64,000 nt of DNA from Spirochaetae bacterium HGW-Spirochaetae-1. Lineage in GTDB: Bacteria; Spirochaetota; UBA4802; UBA5550. Below, piece after piece: positions 19,401-27,746 of the stretch (the stretch's first letter is position 1; each line of letters opens with the position of its first letter). The position numbers were made by a program, and so were the translations under genes. Where the stretch lies: positions 372,001-436,000 of the forward strand of contig PGXY01000001.1 of NCBI GenBank assembly GCA_002839375.1, in the 5' to 3' direction. The notes under the pieces were generated by a model. The model saw nothing but the letters and a program-made list of their open reading frames with translations. It ran no database searches and was not told the origin of the DNA.

Positions 19401-20977
19401 GGATTGGTTACCTGGGCAAAGACCTGCTTGAAATAATTGAAGAGAGGTTGAGGTTTTTCGGAAAATACCGCCAGGGGCGTGTCAGTGCCCATGGAGCTGG
19501 TGGGTTCCTGTCCTGTCGTGATCATCGTGGCAAGATGGTTGAATATATCCTCCCGGTTATAGCCGTGCATGAGATGGATTTCATGGAGTTTCTCGTCGGT
19601 GATCTCGACGGGGGCGTCGCCGCTTAAGGTAAGGTCTGAAATCACCACCCGGTTGTTTTCAACCCAGTCCCGGTACGGTTTCTGATGTGCGATCTGGTCC
19701 TTGATCTCTTCGTCGGGTATGATTCTCCCCTCTACCGTATCGACCAGGAGGAGTTTGCCCGGCATGAGCCGGCCCTTGTAGGCTATCTGTTCCGGCTGAA
19801 ATGTCTGGACGCCTACTTCAGAACCCATGACGATGAGGTCATCGGTGGTCACCACGTAGCGTGAAGGACGAAGACCGTTGCGGTCCAGTGTTCCCCCGAT
19901 GTAGCGACCGTCGCAGAAAACCATTGATGCGGGACCGTCCCAGGGCTCCATGAAGGTTGAATGGTACTCGTAAAAATATTTGAGGTTCTGGGGTATGGGA
20001 TTTTTATCGTTCCAGGATTCGGGAATGAGCATCATGAGTGCGTGGGGCAGGGAACGTCCCGTAGCCACGAGCATTTCCAGGGCATTGTCGAAAGACGCCG
20101 AGTCGCTTTTCCCCGGTTCAATGACGGGCAGGATCTTTTCGATGTCATCGCCGAAAATATCTGAAGCGAAATCTGATTCGCGGGCATGCATCCAGAAACG
20201 GTTACCTTTGATTGTGTTGATTTCGCCGTTATGGGCCAGTATCCTGAAAGGCTGTGCCAGGTCCCACGAGGGAAAGGTATTGGTGCTGAACCGTGAATGT
20301 ACCAGGGCGATGGCGCTTTTCAAACGTTTGTCGCGCAGTTCGGGATAGTAGGATTTCACCTGGTCGGGAGCGAGCATCCCCTTGTACACGATCGTCTTTG
20401 TAGAAAGGGAGAGAATGTAGAAGGATTTTTTTTCTTTCAGGGAAGACTCGCGGATTTTCTTCTCCGCCAATTTTCTTATAATATAGGACTTTCTTTCTAG
20501 CGTATCCTGATCCTGCTGTTCTTTCCCCGTTATAAATATCTGCCTGACGGCAGGTTCCGATTCGCGGGCGATTCTTCCGATGTTGGAATCGCTAACCGGC
20601 ACATCCCTGACGGCAATGATCATCTGACCTTCGTCATGGATAATGCGCTCCAGTTCAGCCAGGCATGTATCAGCTTCATACCCGTCTCCCTTCGGAAGGA
20701 AAACGAGCCCGGTTGCGTACTGTCCCTCCACGGGAAGATCGGGGATTTCCTGTTTGAAAAAATCATGAGGTATCTGGATCATAATCCCTGAGCCGTCACC
20801 GGTCTTGTTGTCGGCGCCCTCGGCCCCGCGGTGTTCCATGCGCTCCAGGACTTCCAGCCCTCTTTTTATGATATCAAAAGATTTTTCTCCTTTAATGTGA
20901 GCCACGAATCCTATGCCGCAGGCGTCGTGTTCATATGTACTGTCATATAATCCCTGTTTTTCTGGCAAGTGTATCAT
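16430..20977 (-). CDS. gltB: Glutamate synthase large (alpha) subunit
   Basis: Makes glutamate from glutamine and 2-oxoglutarate. The 1515-residue protein begins with a 19-residue propeptide before Cys20 (EHDACGIGF), the glutaminase nucleophile exposed on processing. The FMN-binding synthase domain follows (GAKPGEGGQLPGHKI, SGYDGGTGASP), with the [3Fe-4S] motif CIMMRKCHMNTCPVG and a C-terminal beta-helix GXGXG domain. AAGGAG lies 8 bases before the ATG. With gltD directly downstream this is a complete GOGAT for nitrogen assimilation. Confidence 0.97.
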   Translation of the reverse strand: MIHLPEKQGLYDSTYEHDACGIGFVAHIKGEKSFDIIKRGLEVLERMEHRGAEGADNKTGDGSGIMIQIPHDFFKQEIPDLPVEGQYATGLVFLPKGDGYEADTCLAELERIIHDEGQMIIAVRDVPVSDSNIGRIARESEPAVRQIFITGKEQQDQDTLERKSYIIRKLAEKKIRESSLKEKKSFYILSLSTKTIVYKGMLAPDQVKSYYPELRDKRLKSAIALVHSRFSTNTFPSWDLAQPFRILAHNGEINTIKGNRFWMHARESDFASDIFGDDIEKILPVIEPGKSDSASFDNALEMLVATGRSLPHALMMLIPESWNDKNPIPQNLKYFYEYHSTFMEPWDGPASMVFCDGRYIGGTLDRNGLRPSRYVVTTDDLIVMGSEVGVQTFQPEQIAYKGRLMPGKLLLVDTVEGRIIPDEEIKDQIAHQKPYRDWVENNRVVISDLTLSGDAPVEITDEKLHEIHLMHGYNREDIFNHLATMITTGQEPTSSMGTDTPLAVFSEKPQPLFNYFKQVFAQVTNPPIDPIREELVMTLTSYIGSEKNLLAEIPEQCRMIKYFSPIFTNREMETIKQSTNSSFNPVTLDIVFPASGGEDALAAAMEKLCIESEAMIDAGHNFIILSDRRANRVNVPIPSLLAMAGVHHHLIRAKKRKRTGILVESAEPREVMHFALLFSYGASAINPYGVFATIESLRKNKKLSENADYEKLEGNFIKSINKGILKILSKMGTSTLRSYRGAQIVEAVGLSNELVDLYFTGTESRIGGIGLREIAKESLAKHRKAFVEKPQLLESDGVYSYRKGGEKHAWNPETIHLLQWATRTNDYEKYRQFSKLVNNHNRSPHVIRGLFDFKMRESIPIEDVEPEEEIMKRLTTGAMSFGSISKEAHEAIAVAMNTIGGRSNSGEGGEESRRFTRRDDGTLARSAIKQVASGRFGVTSNYLANADELQIKMAQGAKPGEGGQLPGHKIDKLIATTRHSTPGVTLISPPPHHDIYSIEDLAQLIFDLKNANPRARISVKLVSETGVGTIAAGVAKAHADNILISGYDGGTGASPQSSIKHAGLPWELGLSEAHQTLVLNDLRGRVRLQTDGQLKNGTDIVLAGILGAEEFGFGTAALIVMGCIMMRKCHMNTCPVGVATQDPELRKKFSGKPEYLINYFRFIARDVREIMASLGISTFNELIGRTDLLQMRKLDHMKASTLHPAAILHRPAQADTNATFCVQDQIHKIVSILDRKLIERARPILEGSRELNVYLEMPITNRDRTTGTMLSYEISRKFGEGGLPDNTIQCVFQGCAGQSFGAFLARGVTFRLEGDSNDYLGKGLSGGRIIVVPPKGVTFTPEKNIITGNTVLYGATSGEAFIRGIAGERFCVRNSGATAVVEGTGDHCAEYMTGGRIIVLGRVGRNFAAGMSGGVAYVLDEEGSFDNFCNKGMVELTQVRDYDDQDFIIETLKKHIQHTQSDKAKEILRNWYDYVPRFVKIMPFEYKRAMNEMKIELIDEKLKSIREEQQLEGAY

Positions 20978-21061
20978 CTGATGAGCTCCTTATTCCGTTG
21001 CACGGCTTTATAGTTAGGGATATGGTTCCCGGCTTCTTTTAGTGTTACGATCAGCATATTA

Positions 21062-21090
21062 AAAATATTGATACTACGACCAGTGTTCAA
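21062..21090 (-). promoter_or_regulatory. Putative promoter of gltBD
   Basis: On the - strand TTGAAC (21085-21090) and TATTTT (21062-21067) are separated by exactly 17 bases, about 85 bases upstream of the gltB start. Motif match only. Confidence 0.4.
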
Positions 21091-21163
21091 TTAAAAAAAT
21101 GCTCAACCGGTACAAGAATGTTACATTTGTGTAAATTATTGATTCAAAATTGTACCATTTATT

Positions 21164-22369
21164 TTATTTACGCAGGGCCTCGGCGGGCATGAGCTTACGC
21201 ACATAGCGGGCCGGAATCATAGCCGCCACCGTTGGGACTGTTATGGATATAATAAGGGCGATGAATAGTTCGCGAATAGTGATGATGGGGCGGACGATGT
21301 ATTCAAAAGGCATATCTATACCGCTCACCTGCGACGAAAGATCAACGCCATATGCTGACACGATAGTGATGAGAATAAAACCGGTTACGGCGCCGGCGAT
21401 GCCCCCGGATATGCCGAGGATTGCTCCCTCGCAGGTGAAATTCAGAAAAAGATCCCTGTCCGTCATACCCATGGCTTTCATGGTGCCTATTTCCCGGAGG
21501 CGTTCGAATATGGCCATCATCATGGTGTTAATGATGACAAAGGAAGCGAGAAAAAGGATGATGATTTCGATGAAGGCATAGAAGGTCCGGGAGCTCTCCA
21601 GGACTGAATAAAAATCGCCGAGTTGTTCTTTGTATGTTTCGGCTTTCAGCCCGGCAGGGAGAATTGATACAATCTTCTGCTTGATGGCATCACTGTCTGT
21701 CATATCATCGGCATAAATGAACAGTTCTGTGGTGCCGCCATGTATTTTTAAAAGTTTTTTTGCATCGTCGAGTCCGATAAAAAAATATTTTTTATCATAG
21801 AACATGTTGAACCGGTAGATGCCCTCCACGCGAAGTTTAATGCCGTTGAGACCGCCCTCGGAGGTCTTAGCCGCCAGAAGAAGCTTTCCTCCCTGTACAA
21901 CGCCAAGCTTTTCGGCCAGTTCATGTCCGATATAGATGCCACTCTTTTTAATTTCCCCCTGTACAAGTTTATGGCCCAGGTCCAGGGAGTTGTTTTCAAG
22001 ATCGATCCCGGCCCCCGTGGCCTGCACCGTGGTGCCGTCATTTCCCAGGAGGATGCCGAAGCGGATTTTCTCCTCAACCGTTTTAACACCGTCAATTTTT
22101 GTGATTGCATGAATGAGCGTTCGTACGTCGGGCACTATTTCGTCAACGGGCATGAATTTTTCCCGCTTTTTAAATTCCTCTGTGGTGATTCGTATGTGGC
22201 CGGTCTGGTACCGGGCGAAGTTTTCGATGTACAGATTCATGATGCCGTTGACCCAGCTCTGCGCAACGCCCACGAGTGTGGCGGCGAAGAAAATGGTGAT
22301 AACCGTAAGAAAAGAACGCTTCCTGTTGCGCAGTACGTTGCGAAGGGCAAATTTCAGGATCATGTCCAT
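21164..22369 (-). CDS. FtsX-type ABC transporter permease (LolC/MacB-like), second copy
   Basis: A 401-residue permease: one N-terminal membrane helix (about 15-40), a periplasmic MacB-type core domain (about 40-260), then three helices in an FtsX domain (about 265-400). The segment ERLREIGTMKAMGMTDRDLF is the cytoplasmic coupling helix typical of the family. It is a paralogue of the permease encoded 22 bases upstream. Together with the LolD-like ATPase they form an ABC unit moving lipoproteins or lipids from the inner membrane rather than importing solutes. Confidence 0.9.
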   Translation of the reverse strand: MDMILKFALRNVLRNRKRSFLTVITIFFAATLVGVAQSWVNGIMNLYIENFARYQTGHIRITTEEFKKREKFMPVDEIVPDVRTLIHAITKIDGVKTVEEKIRFGILLGNDGTTVQATGAGIDLENNSLDLGHKLVQGEIKKSGIYIGHELAEKLGVVQGGKLLLAAKTSEGGLNGIKLRVEGIYRFNMFYDKKYFFIGLDDAKKLLKIHGGTTELFIYADDMTDSDAIKQKIVSILPAGLKAETYKEQLGDFYSVLESSRTFYAFIEIIILFLASFVIINTMMMAIFERLREIGTMKAMGMTDRDLFLNFTCEGAILGISGGIAGAVTGFILITIVSAYGVDLSSQVSGIDMPFEYIVRPIITIRELFIALIISITVPTVAAMIPARYVRKLMPAEALRK

Positions 22370-22391
22370 CTCCGGGTCATGACAGGTATTT

Positions 22392-23609
22392 TCATTGTAC
22401 GGTCCTCAGACATTCCATGGGTACCATCTTCATCACTTTTTTTGCTGGATAGTAGCTGGCTATGACACTGGCCAGAATTGAAATTATCAGGGCCTTTGCA
22501 TAAGCGGAAAATACCCATGCCGACTTCACATATCCCATGACATTGAAGCCCATGCCCTTATCGCCCAGCATGGCGGTATAATCGATGCCCACATAAATAA
22601 AATACAGGTTTATCAGCGTTCCGATGATGATGCCGGAGATGCTTCCCAGGGTGCCGATGAGAAATCCTTCAAATAAAAATATATTGCGCACCTCCCTCTG
22701 ATCCATTCCCAGAGCCATGAGAGTGCCGATCTCCCTGCGTTTTTCATACACGGACATAAGGATCGTGTTTATGATGCCTACCAGGGCGATGGTGACTATA
22801 AAGAACAGGATATAGGCGCTGGATTTTTTTTTCATCTCCATGAGAGCCGTGAAATTCGTGGAGAGCTCTCGCCAGCTCCGGATATTCATGCCGGGGAATG
22901 CCGTTTCAAGAATAGGTTTATATTGATCGGTCTTATGGAAGTCATCGACCCTGAAAGATATTTCCGCGGCGCCGGGGACTGTCATGAGTTCGCGGGCCTC
23001 CCCGATATTGATAAACACTGTTGAGTTGTTAATGCGCGGATCAGCGGTCTGGATGAGGCCGGTAATTGTCAGTTCCGCGGACGTATACATGCCCCGGCTG
23101 TTTCTGAAGGTGATGAATAGACCGTCACCCATGGTGGTATGCAGATCTTGGGCCAGGCTTTTCCCTATGAGAATTCCCTTCCTTTCCAGTGAGCCCGTAA
23201 CGATGAAATTTTCCAGGGAAAAGACGTCCCTGTCCCGGACCGGGTCGATACCCGTAACGAGAACCGGTGAGGAATCCACGCTGTTGTCGGCCTCGGCAAT
23301 AAAATGTATTCTGGACGTATATCCTCCGACGAACGAAAGGGCGGCAAGCTTTCTCTCCACGGAGCCCGTATCGTGAATGTAATTATCCGTATCATAGGGA
23401 TGATCTTCGTCGAAGGTCCCGGAGCGGATTTTAAAATGACCGGTCTCGAAGTCGATGAAGTTTTTGAAGGAAGCCTGGTCAAATCCCTCCAGCATGCCTT
23501 CCACGATAATATATATGATCACACCGAAGGTGAGCATGGTGAAGGTCAGCAGAGTGCGGCGTTTCGCTCTGAGAATGTTTCTGATTGAGAGTTTGACAAG
23601 GTACTTCAT
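22392..23609 (-). CDS. FtsX-type ABC transporter permease (LolC/MacB-like), first copy
   Basis: A 405-residue permease with the same layout: N-terminal helix after a basic start (SIRNILRAKRRTLLTF), periplasmic domain, then an FtsX domain with the coupling segment EKRREIGTLMALGMDQREV. Its ATG overlaps the ATPase stop by four bases (ATGA). Two different permeases with one ATPase gene resembles LolCDE, where LolC and LolE are paralogues. Confidence 0.9.
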   Translation of the reverse strand: MKYLVKLSIRNILRAKRRTLLTFTMLTFGVIIYIIVEGMLEGFDQASFKNFIDFETGHFKIRSGTFDEDHPYDTDNYIHDTGSVERKLAALSFVGGYTSRIHFIAEADNSVDSSPVLVTGIDPVRDRDVFSLENFIVTGSLERKGILIGKSLAQDLHTTMGDGLFITFRNSRGMYTSAELTITGLIQTADPRINNSTVFINIGEARELMTVPGAAEISFRVDDFHKTDQYKPILETAFPGMNIRSWRELSTNFTALMEMKKKSSAYILFFIVTIALVGIINTILMSVYEKRREIGTLMALGMDQREVRNIFLFEGFLIGTLGSISGIIIGTLINLYFIYVGIDYTAMLGDKGMGFNVMGYVKSAWVFSAYAKALIISILASVIASYYPAKKVMKMVPMECLRTVQ

Positions 23610-24289
23610 GTGCGGCCTTTTCCGTGGATTTTTCCGTCACGGATCTCGATGAGGCGGCGTGCGTGTTTCATGATGAGGCGGTCATGTGTGGAAAAGATGA
23701 AGGTTATTTTTTCCTTTTTATTCAATGATTTCATGAGGTCCACAATGGCCTCGCCCGTGGCCGTGTCAAGGTTTGCCGTTGGTTCGTCGGCGAGTATCAG
23801 TTTCGGTTTTTTGATAAGGGCCCTGGCAATGGATACGCGCTGCTGCTGTCCCCCCGAGAGTTCTGCAGGCATTCGGGATTCCAGGCCCTGCAGGCCCACC
23901 TCGTCGAGGATGGACATGATTTTCTCGCGGATTTCCACGTCGTCGTATTTCCGCAGCAGCTTCAGGGGCAGTTCAATATTTTCATATACATTGAGGACCG
24001 GTATGAGATTGTATGTCTGGAATATAAAGCCGAAGTTCTCCCGCCGGAGGCGGGCCAGCTCTTTCGATGATTCTCCCCGGATATTCACACCTTCAAGGCT
24101 GATGATACCGCTGTCGGCGTTATCGATGCAGCCGATGCAGTTGAGAAGCGTGGTCTTCCCTGATCCCGAAGGACCCACAATGGCCGTGAATTCCCCCTTC
24201 CCGACTGTAAGATTTATATCATAGAGAGCCTGAAAATCCATCTTCCCTGAGTGATATGTTTTGTTGAGGTTCTGCACAGTGAGAAACAT
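23606..24289 (-). CDS. LolD/MacB-type ABC transporter ATPase
   Basis: A 227-residue ATPase with Walker A GPSGSGKTT (about residue 40), signature LSGGQQQRVSIARAL (about 144), Walker B LILADEPTANLD (about 164) and switch His in FSTHD. The sequence and size are of the LolD/FtsE/MacB group. It lies between the beta-barrel gene (18-base gap) and the first permease (overlap), and powers the two permeases. Confidence 0.93.
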   Translation of the reverse strand: MFLTVQNLNKTYHSGKMDFQALYDINLTVGKGEFTAIVGPSGSGKTTLLNCIGCIDNADSGIISLEGVNIRGESSKELARLRRENFGFIFQTYNLIPVLNVYENIELPLKLLRKYDDVEIREKIMSILDEVGLQGLESRMPAELSGGQQQRVSIARALIKKPKLILADEPTANLDTATGEAIVDLMKSLNKKEKITFIFSTHDRLIMKHARRLIEIRDGKIHGKGRT

Positions 24290-24307
24290 CTTATCCCCCG
24301 GAGTGTC

Positions 24308-25465
24308 TCAGAATTTTCCTTCGATCCTGATCAGCGTCCCGAACCTGCCGTACCGGGCAGGAGCGAACTCGTCAGTGCCGTCTCCCGTGAGTACGGTAAA
24401 CAGGAGTGTGGCGGTAAGGCCGTTGGCTATAACAACGGAGCAGGAAGGGCTTATAATCATGCTTCCGTCGGCGCAGTTGGTGAACATGTCGATGCCGGCA
24501 CTGAAAAATTCATCGTACCTGAAGTCGATATTGTTGTAACAGTACCAGGGCGCGGCGAAATAATATTCCGGTGAATATGTATAGGAAGCCGGCGCCTCCT
24601 GTCCCCGCTGATTGTAATAAAACAGGGCGGTCAGGACCAGATGGCCATCAAAAAAACTGTAGTCGATACCGGCCGTGGCTTCTCCGGCGGGACTGTCGGG
24701 ATTGTCGTCCATGTGAAGGGCCCAGGAACCGTTAATTCCTACGATAAAGTCTCCCTTGAAATAGGTGCCGACCATGTTCCTGTCCGTATCATTTCTCATG
24801 ACCACGGCGCCCAGGTCAAATCCGCTGATGGTGGCCCAGAGGCTTGCTCCGCCGCGGTAGATCGTAATATATTCACCGGCGTCGTCTTTCTGCACATCGG
24901 CTCCGCCGTATAATTTCCAGCCTGCCAGGCTGCCCAGGGCATAATGATATTCAAGCGCCATCATTCCTTCCTTGTCATAGGACAGGTCCGTGAGGATCAC
25001 GCTTTTATCCTGCTCGAAGGGATTGAAGAGACCCGGATTGCCGAAATTGACATAGGTTTTTCCCAGTGTGATGTCGCCGGCTTTGGAATAATAACGGATG
25101 AAGGTGCGCATGAGTTTTGTCTCGTACTTACCCTGCCGGGTTGCGGCATCACCGTAATAAAGGTATAGGCGTCCGTCGGCGTAGAACTTCCACTTATCTG
25201 CGATTCGCTCCAGGACGACCCTGCTTTCCAGTATATCGCTGAAGTCTGAATCTTCATCCCTTCCCAGCGTGTACACGGCATCGTTTCTCAGTACCGCCCT
25301 GACGGCCATGGGAAATTCCATGGGTTTATTTTCTACGGGATCGGCGGTGGTGATTTCATCCTGTGCCGCCGCCTCCTCTTCAGCCATGGAGGGGAGTTGA
25401 ACGGTGACACATATCAGGAAAATAATTAGTATGCAAGACAAGTGGTTTATCGGCCGGACTGTCAT
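24308..25465 (-). CDS. Predicted outer-membrane beta-barrel protein
   Basis: A 385-residue protein with a signal peptide (hydrophobic IIFLICVTVQLPSMA, cleavage probably before EEEAAA), an acidic leader, then alternating amphipathic strands rich in Tyr, Gly and Asp. It ends in a final Phe (RIEGKF), as outer-membrane barrels do. No named family is recognised; the strand pattern suggests a porin-like protein. It starts one base after the LolA-like gene and is followed by the ABC genes, so the five probably form one route from inner to outer membrane. Confidence 0.7.
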   Translation of the reverse strand: MTVRPINHLSCILIIFLICVTVQLPSMAEEEAAAQDEITTADPVENKPMEFPMAVRAVLRNDAVYTLGRDEDSDFSDILESRVVLERIADKWKFYADGRLYLYYGDAATRQGKYETKLMRTFIRYYSKAGDITLGKTYVNFGNPGLFNPFEQDKSVILTDLSYDKEGMMALEYHYALGSLAGWKLYGGADVQKDDAGEYITIYRGGASLWATISGFDLGAVVMRNDTDRNMVGTYFKGDFIVGINGSWALHMDDNPDSPAGEATAGIDYSFFDGHLVLTALFYYNQRGQEAPASYTYSPEYYFAAPWYCYNNIDFRYDEFFSAGIDMFTNCADGSMIISPSCSVVIANGLTATLLFTVLTGDGTDEFAPARYGRFGTLIRIEGKF

Positions 25466-25466
25466 G

Positions 25467-26207
25467 CTATCTCCTGAGACGCTGTTTGCTGAAGGTATTT
25501 GCCGGAAGGGTTATATCGAACTGGATATTGCTGAGTTCAATGATGGTGTTGGAATTATCTTTTCTCTTGTCCGTTATGATTATTTTATGGGCGACATAAC
25601 GGCTGCCAATTTTTCTGATATCATGCTGTGTCATTTCTTTCAGAAGCCGGCCTCCCCGGGCATACATATGAATCTTCAGGGGCAGGTAGGTTTCCCGGTC
25701 CACATAGAGCACCTGCTTTTCATAATGGGCGTTTGGTTCCCTGGCCTGCAGTTCCACGACAAAACAACTCCGTCCCCCGATGACCGTATCATCGAGCTTC
25801 TCCGCTTCATACAGTTTGCTCATTCGTTCCGTTTCCATCATGTCATCATAGGAGATGTCGCTTCCCATGAGGCCCTGGCGGAGCATGTGCCCGGAAATTT
25901 TCATGGTGTCATCGGCGTCGGGGAAGTATATCCACAGTTCCCTGTCGATCTTCAGGTATTTAACGCCCCGGTCTTCGGGGTTGGTGAAGGTGATGAAGAA
26001 CTGTTCGCCGTTATTCAAGCCGTAGCCGGTGAAGAGTTTGTATATTTTTCTGCTGCCTTTTTTGATTATCATGCGGACATGGTATTTCTGTGTCCGGGAT
26101 ATCCTGTTATTGTCAACGCGGTTGATGATCTCTACGGCCGATTGAGACCATGCCGGGGCGTGAGCCAGGAAGACAAATAACAGCAGTGCGGCGATACTCT
26201 CTTTCAT
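25467..26207 (-). CDS. LolA-like outer-membrane lipoprotein-sorting protein
   Basis: A 246-residue periplasmic protein: signal peptide ending near APAWSQS, then a LolA/LolB-like fold of the larger type, with the recognisable parts FFITFTNPEDRGVKYLKIDRELWIYFPD and LYVDRETYLPLKIHMYARGG. This family is generally annotated as outer membrane lipoprotein-sorting protein and often accompanies MmpL/RND or LolCDE-like transporters. First gene of the five-gene leftward operon; it probably carries a lipid or lipoprotein between the ABC unit and the barrel. Confidence 0.82.
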   Translation of the reverse strand: MKESIAALLLFVFLAHAPAWSQSAVEIINRVDNNRISRTQKYHVRMIIKKGSRKIYKLFTGYGLNNGEQFFITFTNPEDRGVKYLKIDRELWIYFPDADDTMKISGHMLRQGLMGSDISYDDMMETERMSKLYEAEKLDDTVIGGRSCFVVELQAREPNAHYEKQVLYVDRETYLPLKIHMYARGGRLLKEMTQHDIRKIGSRYVAHKIIITDKRKDNSNTIIELSNIQFDITLPANTFSKQRLRR

Positions 26208-26430
26208 TTTTTCCTCTTAACCATGTGAGATACTGTGTCCGGATTCATCCTTCGGGACTCCATTCTTCTGAATATACGGACCTGGCAAAGTATATTAAAA
26301 TTACTAAAAGTGTCAAGGAAATGAGAAAAATTTACTGATTAATTAAAAACATCCAAAAAAATGATTGAGAAATGCCCGGTATGCCATAATAGTGATTACA
26401 AACATATAAAAAACATCGGGGAGCACAAAA

Positions 26431-26769
26431 TTGTTTAAATCATCATATACAGAGCAAGGGTCCATTGTTACCATAACTTTCGTGGGTGATATTATTTTAA
26501 GCAACAGCGAAGAGATCAAGGGTGTTTTCAGACAGTGCCTGGAAAATGGGCCTGAGATCGTCGGTATCGACTGCAAGGGGGCTCATACTATGGATTCCTC
26601 GGGGCTGGGAATGTTCATCGGTTTTTCAAAAGATGCGGCGCAGAAAAATGCCCGTATTGTAATTATGGATCTTCCCGAGGGGATAAGCCGGCTTTTCAAC
26701 ATGTCCAAGCTTGATACCTATTTTGATCTCATGACACGGCAGGATTTTCAGAAGACATATCTCAAGTGA
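26431..26769 (+). CDS. STAS-domain anti-sigma factor antagonist
   Basis: A 112-residue single STAS domain. MDSSGLGMFIGF holds the conserved serine that SpoIIAA-type proteins have as phosphorylation site. The start is taken as TTG at 26431, preceded by CGGGGAG at 26417-26423; no ATG lies near. Such proteins bind or release an anti-sigma kinase depending on phosphorylation. No kinase or phosphatase gene is adjacent, so its partner is encoded elsewhere. It is divergent from the LolA-like operon. Confidence 0.85.
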   Translation: MFKSSYTEQGSIVTITFVGDIILSNSEEIKGVFRQCLENGPEIVGIDCKGAHTMDSSGLGMFIGFSKDAAQKNARIVIMDLPEGISRLFNMSKLDTYFDLMTRQDFQKTYLK

Positions 26770-26852
26770 CGTCCCCTGGGCCACCAGGCCCATGACAGGG
26801 CGTTATTGTGGTGTCTGTCAGGGAAGAAGGAATAATACAGATAATAATTGAA

Positions 26853-26893
26853 TTGACAAAAAGTGCCGTAATGGTTAATGGTCGTTCATTAAC
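26853..26893 (+). promoter_or_regulatory. Promoter with a palindromic operator before the CoA-ester cluster
   Basis: TTGACA at 26853-26858 and TAATGG at 26876-26881 (17-base spacing) form a likely promoter. A perfect inverted repeat, GTTAATG-N6-CATTAAC at 26874-26893, covers the -10 box 15 bases before the enoyl-CoA hydratase start. A 20-base palindrome in this place is what a dimeric TetR-type (fatty-acid-responsive) or similar repressor would bind. Confidence 0.55.
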
Positions 26894-26908
26894 TAAAAAG
26901 GTGATGGT

Positions 26909-27679
26909 ATGAATTATTCGAATATAATCCTCCGGGAAGAAGACAGGCTGGCCTTTATCGAGCTGAACAGGCCGGACAAGCTGAACGCCCTGAGCTGGGA
27001 ACTCGTCATGGAACTGGATCAGTGCCTGACATATGTCAGGTCGCGAACGGACCTGGGAGCTCTCATTATATCGGGCAGGGGAGAAAATTTCGCTGCCGGC
27101 GCCGATATCGCCGACATGGTGGAACGGACGCCGCAGGAATCGATCAAGTACACCTTCAACAGGGTCTTTAATGAACTGGAAGACATACCGTTTCCCGTCA
27201 TTGCTGCCGTGAGGGGATATGCCCTGGGAGGAGGACTGGAACTGGCCCTGGCCTGTGATTTTCGGTTCTGCTCGGGTGATGCCCGGCTGGGATTGCCCGA
27301 GATCAAGCTGGGCATCTTTCCCGGCGCCGGCGGAACCCAGCGGCTTCCCCGGCTTGTCGGCCTGAGCAGGGCCAAAGAGATGATCTTTACAGGGCAGTAT
27401 ATCACGGCGGAAAAGGCCCGGGAATACGGTCTCTGTGACTACGTGACTGCGGGGGACCCTGTGATCGACGCGGAAGCCTTTGCCCGGCAGTTACTGGAAC
27501 GTCCACCCATTGCCCTGTCCTGCGCGAAGAAGGTCATCAATTACGGCACAGGCCGGGACCTTCCGGCAGGAATAGCCATGGAGGAGGAGGTCTGGGCCTC
27601 ACTTTTTTCCACGGAAGACCAGAAGGAAGGCATGCGGGCCTTCTTGGAAAAAAGAAAACCGGTATTCAGGGGGAGATGA
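26909..27679 (+). CDS. Enoyl-CoA hydratase (crotonase family)
   Basis: A 256-residue crotonase. Both glutamates that activate water in enoyl-CoA hydratases are present, in ALGGGLELALACD and LGLPEIKLGIFPGAGGTQRLPR; the oxyanion-hole segment is ENFAAGADIADM. It should hydrate trans-2-enoyl-CoA such as crotonyl-CoA. It is the first gene of a run with an acyl-CoA dehydrogenase and a 4-hydroxybutyryl-CoA dehydratase homologue, all of which make or use crotonyl-CoA-like substrates. Confidence 0.94.
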   Translation: MNYSNIILREEDRLAFIELNRPDKLNALSWELVMELDQCLTYVRSRTDLGALIISGRGENFAAGADIADMVERTPQESIKYTFNRVFNELEDIPFPVIAAVRGYALGGGLELALACDFRFCSGDARLGLPEIKLGIFPGAGGTQRLPRLVGLSRAKEMIFTGQYITAEKAREYGLCDYVTAGDPVIDAEAFARQLLERPPIALSCAKKVINYGTGRDLPAGIAMEEEVWASLFSTEDQKEGMRAFLEKRKPVFRGR

Positions 27680-27746
27680 AGGGAAATAAGACGGCGGTAT
27701 TGGAACAGCCGTTTCTATTGAATAAATGTAATGGGGTGATACTGTC

